Made by a program: the position numbers and the translations under genes. From NCBI RefSeq assembly GCF_051201015.1, contig NZ_JBPEHI010000012.1: a stretch of 64,000 bases of DNA, one strand, 5' to 3'. The notes below the pieces were generated by a model. The model was not told where the DNA came from and did no database searches. It saw only the letters and a program-made list of their open reading frames with translations. This document shows positions 8,774 through 16,557 of this stretch, in pieces (position 1 is the stretch's first letter; each line of letters begins with the position of its first letter). Source of the DNA: Petrimonas sulfuriphila (lineage in GTDB: Bacteria > Bacteroidota > Bacteroidia > Bacteroidales > Dysgonomonadaceae).

Positions 8774-9679
8774 ATGAATTTACGAAAACTAACCGGCTGC
8801 CTGATCCTTTTCTTTACCCTGACAGCCTGTGCGAACACAACAGGGGAGACAAACACGCTATTGTGGAAAATCTCGGGAAACGGCCTTGAATTCCCGTCCT
8901 ACCTGTTTGGAACACACCACTTGGTCCCGTTGTCGTTTTTAGACAGCATCATCGGCCTGGAAGAAGCGTTCGAAGCGACTGAACAAACAGTGGGTGAGCT
9001 CGATATGAGCAAAATGAGTGAGATGCAAATAAAGATCATGGGTGCTGCCATTATGCCCAACGAGTACGACTACCGAACACTTATAAGCGAAGCGGATTTT
9101 CAGTTGCTCGACAAAACACTGAAAGAGCTTACCGGTATCGGACTGGATCAGCTTGGCAGAATGAAACCGGCCATGCTGAGCAATTTGATTTCCGTCTCTT
9201 TATATCAGAAATATTACCCTGCTCTATCAGGGAGCACAAGCATCGATCAGCACTTCCAGGAAGAAGCGGCCAGGCGTTCCCGTCCCGTACGCTCTTTGGA
9301 AACTGCCGAAGAACAAATTCGCCTATTGTTGGGCACGCAAACCATCGAAAGGCAGGCCGAACTGCTTACTTGCATGGTGAATCATCCCGGGATACTGAAA
9401 GAGCAAATGGACAGGTTGCAAACGGCGTACATGGCTCAGGACATTAACGCGCTGAACGCTTTGTACGAAGAGGAGTTGCCCGGAGATCCCTGCCCCGGCA
9501 CCCCGGAAGAAAAAGACGCGATGAACAAGGACCGGAACGAGAGGTGGTTAAGACTCCTTCCGGATATTGTGCGGGAAAAACCATCGTTCATCGCTGTCGG
9601 ATGCCTTCACCTGGTGGGTAAAGACGGACTGATCGTGGGACTGCAGAAGATGGGATACCGGGTTGAGCCGGTGAAATAG
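8774..9679 (+). CDS. TraB/GumN family lipoprotein
   Basis: Predicted lipoprotein: a basic N-terminus, a hydrophobic core and the lipobox LTAC with lipidated Cys19. The mature part matches the TraB/GumN family, whose members have an EreA/Tiki-like metal-dependent hydrolase fold. The conserved histidine motif appears as YLFGTHHLVPLSF near the N-terminus, and a second, FIAVGCLHLVGKDGLI, near the C-terminus. At 301 aa it is a full-length bacterial GumN-type protein. Its biochemical role is not established in the family; a protease-like activity is known only for related animal Tiki proteins. It follows the small membrane protein closely and converges with rlmD, with 7 bp between them. Confidence 0.85.
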   Translation: MNLRKLTGCLILFFTLTACANTTGETNTLLWKISGNGLEFPSYLFGTHHLVPLSFLDSIIGLEEAFEATEQTVGELDMSKMSEMQIKIMGAAIMPNEYDYRTLISEADFQLLDKTLKELTGIGLDQLGRMKPAMLSNLISVSLYQKYYPALSGSTSIDQHFQEEAARRSRPVRSLETAEEQIRLLLGTQTIERQAELLTCMVNHPGILKEQMDRLQTAYMAQDINALNALYEEELPGDPCPGTPEEKDAMNKDRNERWLRLLPDIVREKPSFIAVGCLHLVGKDGLIVGLQKMGYRVEPVK

Positions 9680-9686
9680 GCAAAAC

Positions 9687-11099
9687 CTAGGTCCGTCTCT
9701 CTAGCAAGACCACATTCTCCACGTGATGGGTTTGCGGAAACATATCCACCGGCTGCACGCGGGCGACCCGGTATTTACTGTCCAGCAGGTTGAGGTCACG
9801 CGCCTGGGTGGCAGGATTGCAACTTACATAAACAATCCGCTGCGGTTCGGCAAAAAGAATGGCCCCGATCACATCGTCATGCATCCCGGCTCGGGGAGGA
9901 TCCGTGATAATCACATCGGGACGGCCATGCTCACGAATAAAATCTACCGTCAGGATTTTTCTCATATCTCCGGCAAAAAACGACGTGTTTTCGATATTAT
10001 TGTTGCGTGAATTTTTTCGCGCATCCTCGATAGCCTCTTCCACAAATTCAATCCCTATAACTTTTCCAGCATTTCGCGCAACAAAATTGGCAATGGTTCC
10101 CGTTCCGGTATACAGATCATACACCCGCTCACTGCCCGACAGCCCGGCAAACTCCCGCGCAACTTTATACAGGCTGTAAGCCTGACGACTATTGGTCTGG
10201 TAAAATGATTTCGGGCCTATTTTAAATTGCAGGCCTTCCATTTCTTCCACAATATACTCACGCCCTTTCCAACAGATCACTTCCTGGTCGGTAATGGTGT
10301 CATTGGCCTTCCGGTTAATGATGTAGAGCAGCGAAGTGATTTGCGGAAACTTGCCGGCTAGAAAATTCAGGAGCATCTCCCTTTTTTCAGCATCATCTTC
10401 GTAAAACACTACAATAACCATCCACTCTCCAACAGAGGTGTTGCGCAGGATAAGCGTACGCATCAGCCCGGACTGGTTGCGGAGGTCGAAAAACGAGAAT
10501 TTGTTTTTCAGGCAAAAATCCCGGGCAGCATTCCGTATCTGGTTAGACAGGTCGTCCTGCAACCAGCATTTGTTTATATCAAGCACTTTATCGAACATAC
10601 CGGGGATATGGAACCCCAACGCATCCATCTGCCTGGGCTCACTCCCGGAGCTAATCTCCTTCTCCGTCAGCCACCGTTTGTCTGAAAATGTGAATTCAAG
10701 TTTGTTCCGGTAAAAAGTGGTTTCCGGAGCACCCAGAATGGGTGAAATTTCCGGCAATTCTACCTTGCCGATGCGCGTCAGGTTATCCTCAACCTGTTTT
10801 TGTTTGTATTTTAACTGTTCCCCATAAGGCAGGATCTGCCACTTACAGCCCCCGCATGTCCCAAAATGTTCGCAAAAAGGGTCCGCCCTGTTTTCGGAAA
10901 ACGATTCAAACCGGGTCACTTTGCCTTCAGCGTAATTACTTTTCTTTTTGGTGATCTGTATATCGGCCACATCACCGGGAACGGCATACGGGACAAAAAC
11001 CGTCATTCCGTCCACCCGGGCAATTGCTTTGCCTTCTGCCGCTACACCGGTAACAGGTACCTTTTCCAATAAAGGAAGTTGCTTTCTCTTTTTTGCCAT
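9687..11099 (-). CDS. rlmD: 23S rRNA (uracil-C5)-methyltransferase, RlmD/RumA family
   Basis: SAM-dependent methyltransferase that makes 5-methyluridine in 23S rRNA. An N-terminal TRAM RNA-binding domain covers about residues 12-68. The iron-sulfur cluster cysteines are Cys76, Cys82, Cys85 (CEHFGTCGGCKW) and Cys178. The Rossmann domain contains VYDLYTGTGTIANF, and the catalytic loops are TDPPRAGMHDDV and IVYVSCNPAT with nucleophile Cys427. At 470 aa it is a full-length RumA-type enzyme. Target choice among U747, U1939 or both cannot be set from sequence; Bacteroidota often carry more than one homologue. It has its own -7 box. Confidence 0.92.
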   Translation of the reverse strand: MAKKRKQLPLLEKVPVTGVAAEGKAIARVDGMTVFVPYAVPGDVADIQITKKKSNYAEGKVTRFESFSENRADPFCEHFGTCGGCKWQILPYGEQLKYKQKQVEDNLTRIGKVELPEISPILGAPETTFYRNKLEFTFSDKRWLTEKEISSGSEPRQMDALGFHIPGMFDKVLDINKCWLQDDLSNQIRNAARDFCLKNKFSFFDLRNQSGLMRTLILRNTSVGEWMVIVVFYEDDAEKREMLLNFLAGKFPQITSLLYIINRKANDTITDQEVICWKGREYIVEEMEGLQFKIGPKSFYQTNSRQAYSLYKVAREFAGLSGSERVYDLYTGTGTIANFVARNAGKVIGIEFVEEAIEDARKNSRNNNIENTSFFAGDMRKILTVDFIREHGRPDVIITDPPRAGMHDDVIGAILFAEPQRIVYVSCNPATQARDLNLLDSKYRVARVQPVDMFPQTHHVENVVLLERRT

Positions 11100-11119
11100 T
11101 GCCTATTTTTTTGAAGGTG

Positions 11120-11127
11120 CAAAGGTA
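11120..11127 (-). promoter_or_regulatory. -7 promoter element for rlmD
   Basis: The minus strand reads TACCTTTG, a full TAnnTTTG match, 20 bp before the rlmD ATG. The 5' leader would be very short. Confidence 0.65.
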
Positions 11128-11152
11128 TGCAATATTCCATTCAGCCCGTCAT

Positions 11153-13645
11153 CTATTTTACCAGAATCTCAATCCTTCCGCTTTGTACTCCTTTTGCTTT
11201 TGCCTCCAGCACGATCGTTCCCGGTTCTTCTCCGGCCTGCACCAACGCAGTAAGCTGTCCGCTGAAAAGCTTCATTCTGGGGAGTTGGAACGATTCCAGA
11301 CTGGCTGCATTTCCATTGGCAACAGCTTTAAATACACCGGCACCTTTTACCGTAAAAGAAATTTCCCTGTCTTCAACCGGGCAGAAATTTCCAGCTTTAT
11401 CCACAAGCTTCACGTTGACGAACGAAATGTCCTCGCCGTCAGCGTTAATCACGTTGCGATCGGCCTGCATAACAACGCGATACGGTTTTCCAGCGGTACG
11501 CACTTCTTTCTCGGCAACCGCTTTTCCGTTGTTGTCGTACGCCACCACCTTCACCGTTCCCGGTTCATAACGGGTATCCATCCACATCAACCGGTAGCGC
11601 TTCTGCCGTTCGAAACTCTTTTGCGCTTCTGTCGTATAACTTCCTTCAAGCGGGACAGACAGTTCCTTAGTACGTTTTCCCTGGCTTTTCCCGTTGATAA
11701 ACAACTCTGCCGACGGATAACTGGTGTACACAAAAACGGGCGTCACTTCCCCTTCACGCCCTTCCCAATTCCAGTGGGGCAGGATGTGCAGCGTTTCTTC
11801 CTCTTTATTCCAGTGGCTGCGATAGAGATAAAAACGGTCCTTGGGAATTCCCGCCAGATCAACCGCGCCAAAAAGGGAGCTGTGACTGGGCCACGCGCTG
11901 TAGTATGGCGTCGGTTCTCCCAGGTAATCGATGCCCGTCCAGATAAACTCTCCGATGGTATACGGCAAATCTTCGTGTTGAATAAAATCATCCTCAGGAA
12001 GATTCGACCAACCGCAATGCTCTACATCGTATGAAGAGGCCTGATGATCATCGTACTGCGCCATGGATTTACGCTCCACCGGAAACTTGTATACCCCTCG
12101 GGAACTAAGCGTAGATGCCGTTTCACTGCCTAAGATTACCTGTTGCGGTAAGCGGTCGTACGCCTCCTGATAACGAAACGGACGATAATTGAATCCTGGA
12201 ACCTCCATCACGGCCCCCATGTTGTTGGAAAGCACATGGTCGGGACGGTCCATTCCATTGGTTACCGGACGAGTCGGGTCTTCGCGGTGGCAAATATCTT
12301 GCAGGAAACGTGCCACCCTTGAACCGTGCTTGTTACTTTGCTCCTCTACTTCATTGCCTATGCACCACATCACCACACTGGGATTGTTCCGATAATGATG
12401 CAGCACGTTCGTCAGGTCCTTCTCCGCCCACTCGTTAAAATAGCGGTTGTAGCCGTTTTTCACTTTCGGAATGGCCCATTCGTCAAACGTTTCCACCATC
12501 AGCATCATTCCCATTTCATCGGCAATCCGAACATATTCAGGTGCAGGCATATTGTGTGAAGTGCGGATAGCGTTTACACCCATATCCTGCATCGTACGGA
12601 TCTGGCGACGGATGGCAGCTTCGTTCACTGCAGCCCCCAGCGGTCCCAAATCGTGATGCAGGCATACGCCCTGAAATTTTATCTTCTCGCCATTCAGGTA
12701 AAAACCGTCGTTGGGCTTAATCTCCAGGGTACGTATGCCGAAAGGCGTAGTGTACTCGTCAACCAATTGATTGTTTTCGTAGAGCCTGGACACCGCCGTA
12801 TACAGGTTCGGCTGTTTAATCCCCCACAATTGGGGATTTTCCACGGCCAGGTTTTGTGAAAATTCACCCATGTCGGCTTTAGAGAGCGTATTCTCTGCGG
12901 AAGCGATTGTATTGAACGACTTGTCCCGGATCTCGGTAACCAGTTTCAGATTGCCTTCTCCGGAGGCATGTACCCGGGTGCGGACATTCACACGCGCAAC
13001 ATCTTTTTCCACAACAGGCGTTGTAACGTAAGTCCCCCAGATGGGAATGTGTGTCTTGTCCGTAACGATCAGGTGAACGTTTCGGTAGAGTCCCGCACCG
13101 GGATACCAGCGCGATTGTTCTTCAAAATTTTCGAGGCGGACTGCAAGCACATTCTCCTTTCCATCGTTGTTTATAAGACCAGTAATATCAAGATAAAACG
13201 TGTTGTATCCGTTCGGCCAATATCCAGCCTCTTTCCCGTTGACGTAAACTCGGGCATTGCTCATTGCCCCGTCGAACTGAATTTTCACCCGCTTGTCACC
13301 GGTGAAATCCGGAATCGAGAATCTATTCCTGTACCATCCGACACCGGTGAAAGGAAGTCCGCCCGTTCTTCCGTAATGTTCGGTCGCTTTTGTCTGACCG
13401 TCCTGGACAATAGCCATCCGGTGGATATCGTTAGACCGGTCAAACGGGCCGTAAATAGCCCAATCGTGGGGCACCTCCACCGACTGCCAAGAGGCATCGT
13501 TGAAATTTATTCCCGAGGCAGATGCGTTGTCTTCACGCGAAAACTTCCAGCCTTTTTTTAACGTTAATTGTACACGGGTTTGCGCTTCAGCAGAAAAAGT
13601 CACTGCTAGATAAAACAGAACCATCAAAAGTTGAGCTATCCTCAT
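11153..13645 (-). CDS. Glycoside hydrolase family 2 beta-galactosidase, exported
   Basis: Retaining exo-glycosidase, most likely a beta-galactosidase, acting in the periplasm or at the surface. A Sec signal peptide covers about residues 1-21 (cleavage after SAEA). A jelly-roll sugar-binding domain (about 25-200), an Ig-like domain (about 210-305) and a TIM barrel (about 306-600) follow, then a DUF4982-like and a further Ig-like domain. The acid/base Glu432 sits in MWCIGNEVEEQ and the nucleophile Glu508 in VILGSETASTLSSRG. At 830 aa it is typical of Bacteroidota GH2 enzymes. No SusC/SusD pair or regulator is adjacent, so the polysaccharide target is unknown. Beta-glucuronidase or beta-mannosidase activity is possible within GH2 but less likely. 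Confidence 0.9.
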   Translation of the reverse strand: MRIAQLLMVLFYLAVTFSAEAQTRVQLTLKKGWKFSREDNASASGINFNDASWQSVEVPHDWAIYGPFDRSNDIHRMAIVQDGQTKATEHYGRTGGLPFTGVGWYRNRFSIPDFTGDKRVKIQFDGAMSNARVYVNGKEAGYWPNGYNTFYLDITGLINNDGKENVLAVRLENFEEQSRWYPGAGLYRNVHLIVTDKTHIPIWGTYVTTPVVEKDVARVNVRTRVHASGEGNLKLVTEIRDKSFNTIASAENTLSKADMGEFSQNLAVENPQLWGIKQPNLYTAVSRLYENNQLVDEYTTPFGIRTLEIKPNDGFYLNGEKIKFQGVCLHHDLGPLGAAVNEAAIRRQIRTMQDMGVNAIRTSHNMPAPEYVRIADEMGMMLMVETFDEWAIPKVKNGYNRYFNEWAEKDLTNVLHHYRNNPSVVMWCIGNEVEEQSNKHGSRVARFLQDICHREDPTRPVTNGMDRPDHVLSNNMGAVMEVPGFNYRPFRYQEAYDRLPQQVILGSETASTLSSRGVYKFPVERKSMAQYDDHQASSYDVEHCGWSNLPEDDFIQHEDLPYTIGEFIWTGIDYLGEPTPYYSAWPSHSSLFGAVDLAGIPKDRFYLYRSHWNKEEETLHILPHWNWEGREGEVTPVFVYTSYPSAELFINGKSQGKRTKELSVPLEGSYTTEAQKSFERQKRYRLMWMDTRYEPGTVKVVAYDNNGKAVAEKEVRTAGKPYRVVMQADRNVINADGEDISFVNVKLVDKAGNFCPVEDREISFTVKGAGVFKAVANGNAASLESFQLPRMKLFSGQLTALVQAGEEPGTIVLEAKAKGVQSGRIEILVK

Positions 13646-13692
13646 AAAAAGTAATTTTATTGTATTGAGTTAGTAAAATTCAGTAAAAATGT

Positions 13693-15111
13693 TCAATCCA
13701 GAGGTTTGGTCATATTCCCGGGTTTCACCCATTCATCGAAGTCTTCGGCGGTAACATAACCCAACCGCACCGCCTCCTCCTTTAAGGTGGTTCCGTTTTT
13801 GTGAGCAGCTTTGGCTATCTCGGCCGCCTTGTAGTAACCGATTTTTGTATTCAAGGCCGTTACAAGCATCAAGGAATTATTCACCAATGCCTTGATTCTT
13901 CCTAAGTTCGGCCTTATTCCTGAAACGCAATGTTCATTGAAAGATACGGCGGCATCTCCAAGAAGGCGGGCGCTCTGTAAGAAGTTCGCCGCCATAACCG
14001 GTTTAAAAACATTTAATTCAAAATGGCCCTGCATGCCGGCAACACCTATCGTCACATCGTTTCCCAGGATTTGTGCGCAAACCATCGTTACAGCTTCTGC
14101 CTGAGTAGGATTCACCTTCCCCGGCATGATGGAAGAACCCGGCTCGTTGGCAGGGATCGTTATCTCTCCAATTCCACTTCGTGGCCCGGATGCAAGCATA
14201 CGGATATCATTGGCTATCTTGTTAAGCGAAACCGCCACCTGTCTCAATGCTCCGTGCGTTTCAACCAGGGCATCGTGTGCGGCAAGTGCTTCGAATTTAT
14301 TTTTTGCAGTCACGAAAGGCAACCCTGTAAACTCCGCTATGTATTTTGCTGCGAGGACATCGTAATTTCTGGGAGCATTCAGGCCGGTCCCTACCGCGGT
14401 TCCGCCAAGAGCCAGTTCGGCCAGGTGAGTCAAGGTGGTTTCAATGGCTTTTATACCGTATTCCAGCTGGGCAGCATATCCACTGAACTCTTGTCCCAAT
14501 GTCAGGGGGGTAGCATCCATAAAGTGAGTACGCCCGATCTTGACCACTTCTTCCGTTTCGATGGATTTTACAGCAAGTGTTCTTTGTAAACCACGCAATC
14601 CCGGCAAGGTAACCTCAACAATTTTTTTATAGCAGGCAATGGACATCGCCGTTGGAAACGTATCGTTGGATGACTGCGATTTATTTACATCATCGTTCGG
14701 GTGAAGGGGCTTCTCTCCATCGCCGACTTCCCTCCCGGAAATCTGATAAGCGCGGTTGGCAATCACTTCGTTTACGTTCATGTTGCTTTGCGTTCCAGAG
14801 CCGGTCTGCCAGATAACCAAAGGGAACTGATCGTCCAGCTTCCCCTCCAGTATTTCATCACACACTTGCGCAATCAGGTCCCGTTTTTCCTGCGACAACA
14901 CCCCCAGCTCGCAATTGGCGTACGCAGCACTTTTTTTCAGGTACGCAAATCCATAAATAATATCCAGAGGCATGGAAGCAGGCGCTCCTATTTTAAAATT
15001 GTGGAGCGAACGTGCGGTTTGCGCACCCCAGAGTTTATCAGCAGGAACTTTTACCTCCCCCATCGTATCTTTCTCAACTCTGTATTTTATTTTGGATTTT
15101 TTAGAATTCAT
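13693..15111 (-). CDS. fumC: Class II fumarate hydratase
   Basis: Iron-independent fumarase that interconverts fumarate and L-malate in the TCA branch. It belongs to the aspartase/fumarase superfamily: the signature GSSIMPGKVNPTQAE carries the catalytic-loop serine, and GRTHFMDATPLTLGQEFSG and SSNDTFPTAMSIA are the other conserved regions. At 472 aa it is full length, with a few extra N-terminal residues (MNSKKSKIKY) before the usual start of alignment. The alternative, aspartate ammonia-lyase, shares the signature, but VEKDTMGEVKVPADKLWGA near the N-terminus fits FumC. It is a minus-strand single gene; its promoter was not recognised. Confidence 0.93.
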   Translation of the reverse strand: MNSKKSKIKYRVEKDTMGEVKVPADKLWGAQTARSLHNFKIGAPASMPLDIIYGFAYLKKSAAYANCELGVLSQEKRDLIAQVCDEILEGKLDDQFPLVIWQTGSGTQSNMNVNEVIANRAYQISGREVGDGEKPLHPNDDVNKSQSSNDTFPTAMSIACYKKIVEVTLPGLRGLQRTLAVKSIETEEVVKIGRTHFMDATPLTLGQEFSGYAAQLEYGIKAIETTLTHLAELALGGTAVGTGLNAPRNYDVLAAKYIAEFTGLPFVTAKNKFEALAAHDALVETHGALRQVAVSLNKIANDIRMLASGPRSGIGEITIPANEPGSSIMPGKVNPTQAEAVTMVCAQILGNDVTIGVAGMQGHFELNVFKPVMAANFLQSARLLGDAAVSFNEHCVSGIRPNLGRIKALVNNSLMLVTALNTKIGYYKAAEIAKAAHKNGTTLKEEAVRLGYVTAEDFDEWVKPGNMTKPLD

Positions 15112-15514
15112 CCCTTTTCTGATTTTCTTTATTTAACTTTTGTACCCGTTACTGCTACGGCCAAATCTTCCAACAGACGATATATTGTGCCTCATTCCCC
15201 AAGTCAGTAAAAAGGCAGACCTGCCCTTTCCTTCAAAGCCTGATAACCAAACAGCGTCCAACCTTATTAATGCGAGTAGATAATCAGGATGGAAACATCT
15301 TCTGTATATCACTGAACCAAATAGACCGCACGCTGTAGCAAAGAAACAATTTTTTACTCAACAGACCAAATTCAAGTTTAACAGCTATACCTTTTTATTA
15401 TAAAAAATAATATAAAATTATTGAACAATTTGCCGGGATTTTCGTTTATTTCTTACAAAAATATTTCCCTGTTTTTGCGGTAAAATCCCGGTATCACTTT
15501 TTAATAACACTCAC
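15112..15514. other. 403-bp intergenic region between fumC and the DUF3575 gene
   Basis: Divergent spacer with no credible open reading frame or RNA gene. It becomes AT-rich toward the plus-strand gene. Its one clear structure is the 10-bp inverted repeat at 15433-15491, annotated separately. I found no exact TAnnTTTG box for either flanking gene; TGTTTTTG at 15470-15477 is the nearest. Confidence 0.6.
15433..15491. repeat. Widely spaced 10-bp inverted repeat, possible operator
   Basis: CCGGGATTTT (15433-15442) and its exact complement AAAATCCCGG (15482-15491) are separated by 39 bp of AT-rich sequence that should contain the promoter of the DUF3575 gene (start 15515). It could be two half-sites of a looping regulator or the base of a stem-loop. 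No U-tract follows, so a terminator is unlikely. Confidence 0.5.
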
Positions 15515-16300
15515 ATGAAAAAAACAGCTTTATTATCCCTTTTGGCACTGATGATTATGGGTGGTGTCAACGCACAACAAATTAACAGACAATCGAATGC
15601 CGCTGACGGGCTGCTGTCGGGAGGCAAAACCATCCTAAAGGCCAATGTCCTGGGGTGGGCGACTCGGAATTTCGGGTTTTACGGAGAACAGATCATTAGC
15701 AAAAACATCAGCGCCGTACTGGGAGTGAACATTATGCCCCAGGGCGGGGTCCCTTATATCAGCCGTTTTTCAGATGATCCTCAACTCGAAGACATCCGGA
15801 TTGGCACGTTCTCCTTTACACCCGAGGTGCGTTTTTACTTAAGCAGATCCGGCTACGGTAAAGGCTTCTATATTGCCCCATATTACAAATACGAACGCTT
15901 TAAAGCTTCAAACCTCTTAATAGAATTTGAAGATCAGAATAGTGTGCCGCAAGAAATTAACCTTAAGGGTAATTTGAATACCCACAGTGGGGGAGCAATT
16001 ATCGGAATACAATGGTTAGCCGGGAAAAAGAAAAGGATCGCGCTTGACTGGACAATCATTGGTGCTCACTACGGCACGAACAAAGCCCTATTTAACGGAA
16101 CTTCCAGCCATGAAATGTCTGCAGAAGAGCAAGCAAGCCTGAAACAGGAGATTATAAAGAACCTGAACGACATTGAAATTGGAGGGAAAAAAATTGCGGA
16201 GGTAGAGCGTGTTGATGTCTCTTCCACTTCGGCAGAAGCAAAGACCAAAGGCCCGTGGGCTTTTATCCGCTCTTCTTTCTCCATAGGATACAGGTTTTAA
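15515..16300 (+). CDS. DUF3575 family outer-membrane beta-barrel protein
   Basis: Predicted outer-membrane protein of unknown function, 261 aa. A signal peptide covers residues 1-20 (MKKTALLSLLALMIMGGVNA, cleavage before QQ). The mature part alternates polar and aromatic residues in short amphipathic strands (EVRFYLSRSGYGKGFYIAPYY, GAIIGIQWLAG) and ends in an aromatic strand FIRSSFSIGYRF, with the terminal Phe typical of beta-barrels. The DUF3575 assignment comes from the N-terminal LKANVLGWATRNFGFYGEQ region and general shape. It is a single gene in front of the trp leader, followed only by a very short hairpin, so read-through into the trp leader cannot be excluded. Confidence 0.75.
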   Translation: MKKTALLSLLALMIMGGVNAQQINRQSNAADGLLSGGKTILKANVLGWATRNFGFYGEQIISKNISAVLGVNIMPQGGVPYISRFSDDPQLEDIRIGTFSFTPEVRFYLSRSGYGKGFYIAPYYKYERFKASNLLIEFEDQNSVPQEINLKGNLNTHSGGAIIGIQWLAGKKKRIALDWTIIGAHYGTNKALFNGTSSHEMSAEEQASLKQEIIKNLNDIEIGGKKIAEVERVDVSSTSAEAKTKGPWAFIRSSFSIGYRF

Positions 16301-16364
16301 ATGTAAGAAACATTTTTTAAATGTTAAAGTTTGAAAAATACATTGCTTTTTATTTTTTTAAACC

Positions 16365-16372
16365 TACATTTG
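16365..16372 (+). promoter_or_regulatory. -7 promoter element of the trp operon
   Basis: TACATTTG is a full TAnnTTTG match, with a TTG at 16343-16345 at about the -33 position. Transcription would begin near 16380, giving a leader of about 180 nt ahead of trpB that contains the leader peptide and attenuator. Confidence 0.7.
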
Positions 16373-16390
16373 CAGCAAAATAATTGGAAT

Positions 16391-16450
16391 ATGAACATTT
16401 CTCTTGCTAACGGATATTGGTGGCGCTACTTACAACTCAACCGGTCGTAA
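16391..16450 (+). CDS. trpL: trp operon leader peptide
   Basis: A 19-codon frame reading MNISLANGYWWRYLQLNRS, with two adjacent TGG tryptophan codons at 16418-16423. It lies between the trp promoter box and an intrinsic terminator that precedes trpB. Two consecutive Trp codons in so short a peptide, at exactly this position, are the mark of a ribosome-mediated attenuation leader: when charged tRNA-Trp is scarce the ribosome stalls at these codons and the terminator should not form. It is too short for ordinary gene finders. It has no homologue I can name beyond the functional analogy to enteric TrpL. Confidence 0.85.
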   Translation: MNISLANGYWWRYLQLNRS

Positions 16451-16497
16451 GGGAAGCAGTCGTATCTATAGCAAGAACTCAATAACAATAAACATAG

Positions 16498-16529
16498 AAG
16501 AGCCTGTCGCACCTGCGACAGGCTCTTTT
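16498..16529 (+). terminator. trp attenuator terminator
   Basis: A perfect 13-bp stem, AAGAGCCTGTCGC (16498-16510) with GCGACAGGCTCTT (16515-16527), closes an ACCT loop and ends in TTTT (16526-16529), 28 bp before trpB. It lies 48 nt downstream of the leader peptide stop. GTCGTA occurs twice before it (16444-16449 and 16459-16464) and could pair with the 3' arm (TGCGAC), but I see no strong competing antiterminator helix. Confidence 0.88.
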
Positions 16530-16557
16530 CGTTGGTATCAAACAAAAAAAACAGTAT

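Noticed and set aside
11093..12034. Plus-strand open frame of 313 codons antisense to rlmD and the GH2 gene
   Set aside because: It overlaps two well-supported minus-strand genes, has no family resemblance, and its composition is that of a reverse-complement shadow.
12968..13561. Plus-strand open frame of 197 codons
   Set aside because: Antisense to the N-terminal domain of the GH2 enzyme, no recognisable domain or promoter.
14023..14589. Plus-strand open frame of 188 codons
   Set aside because: Antisense to fumC through its catalytic signature; no support of its own.
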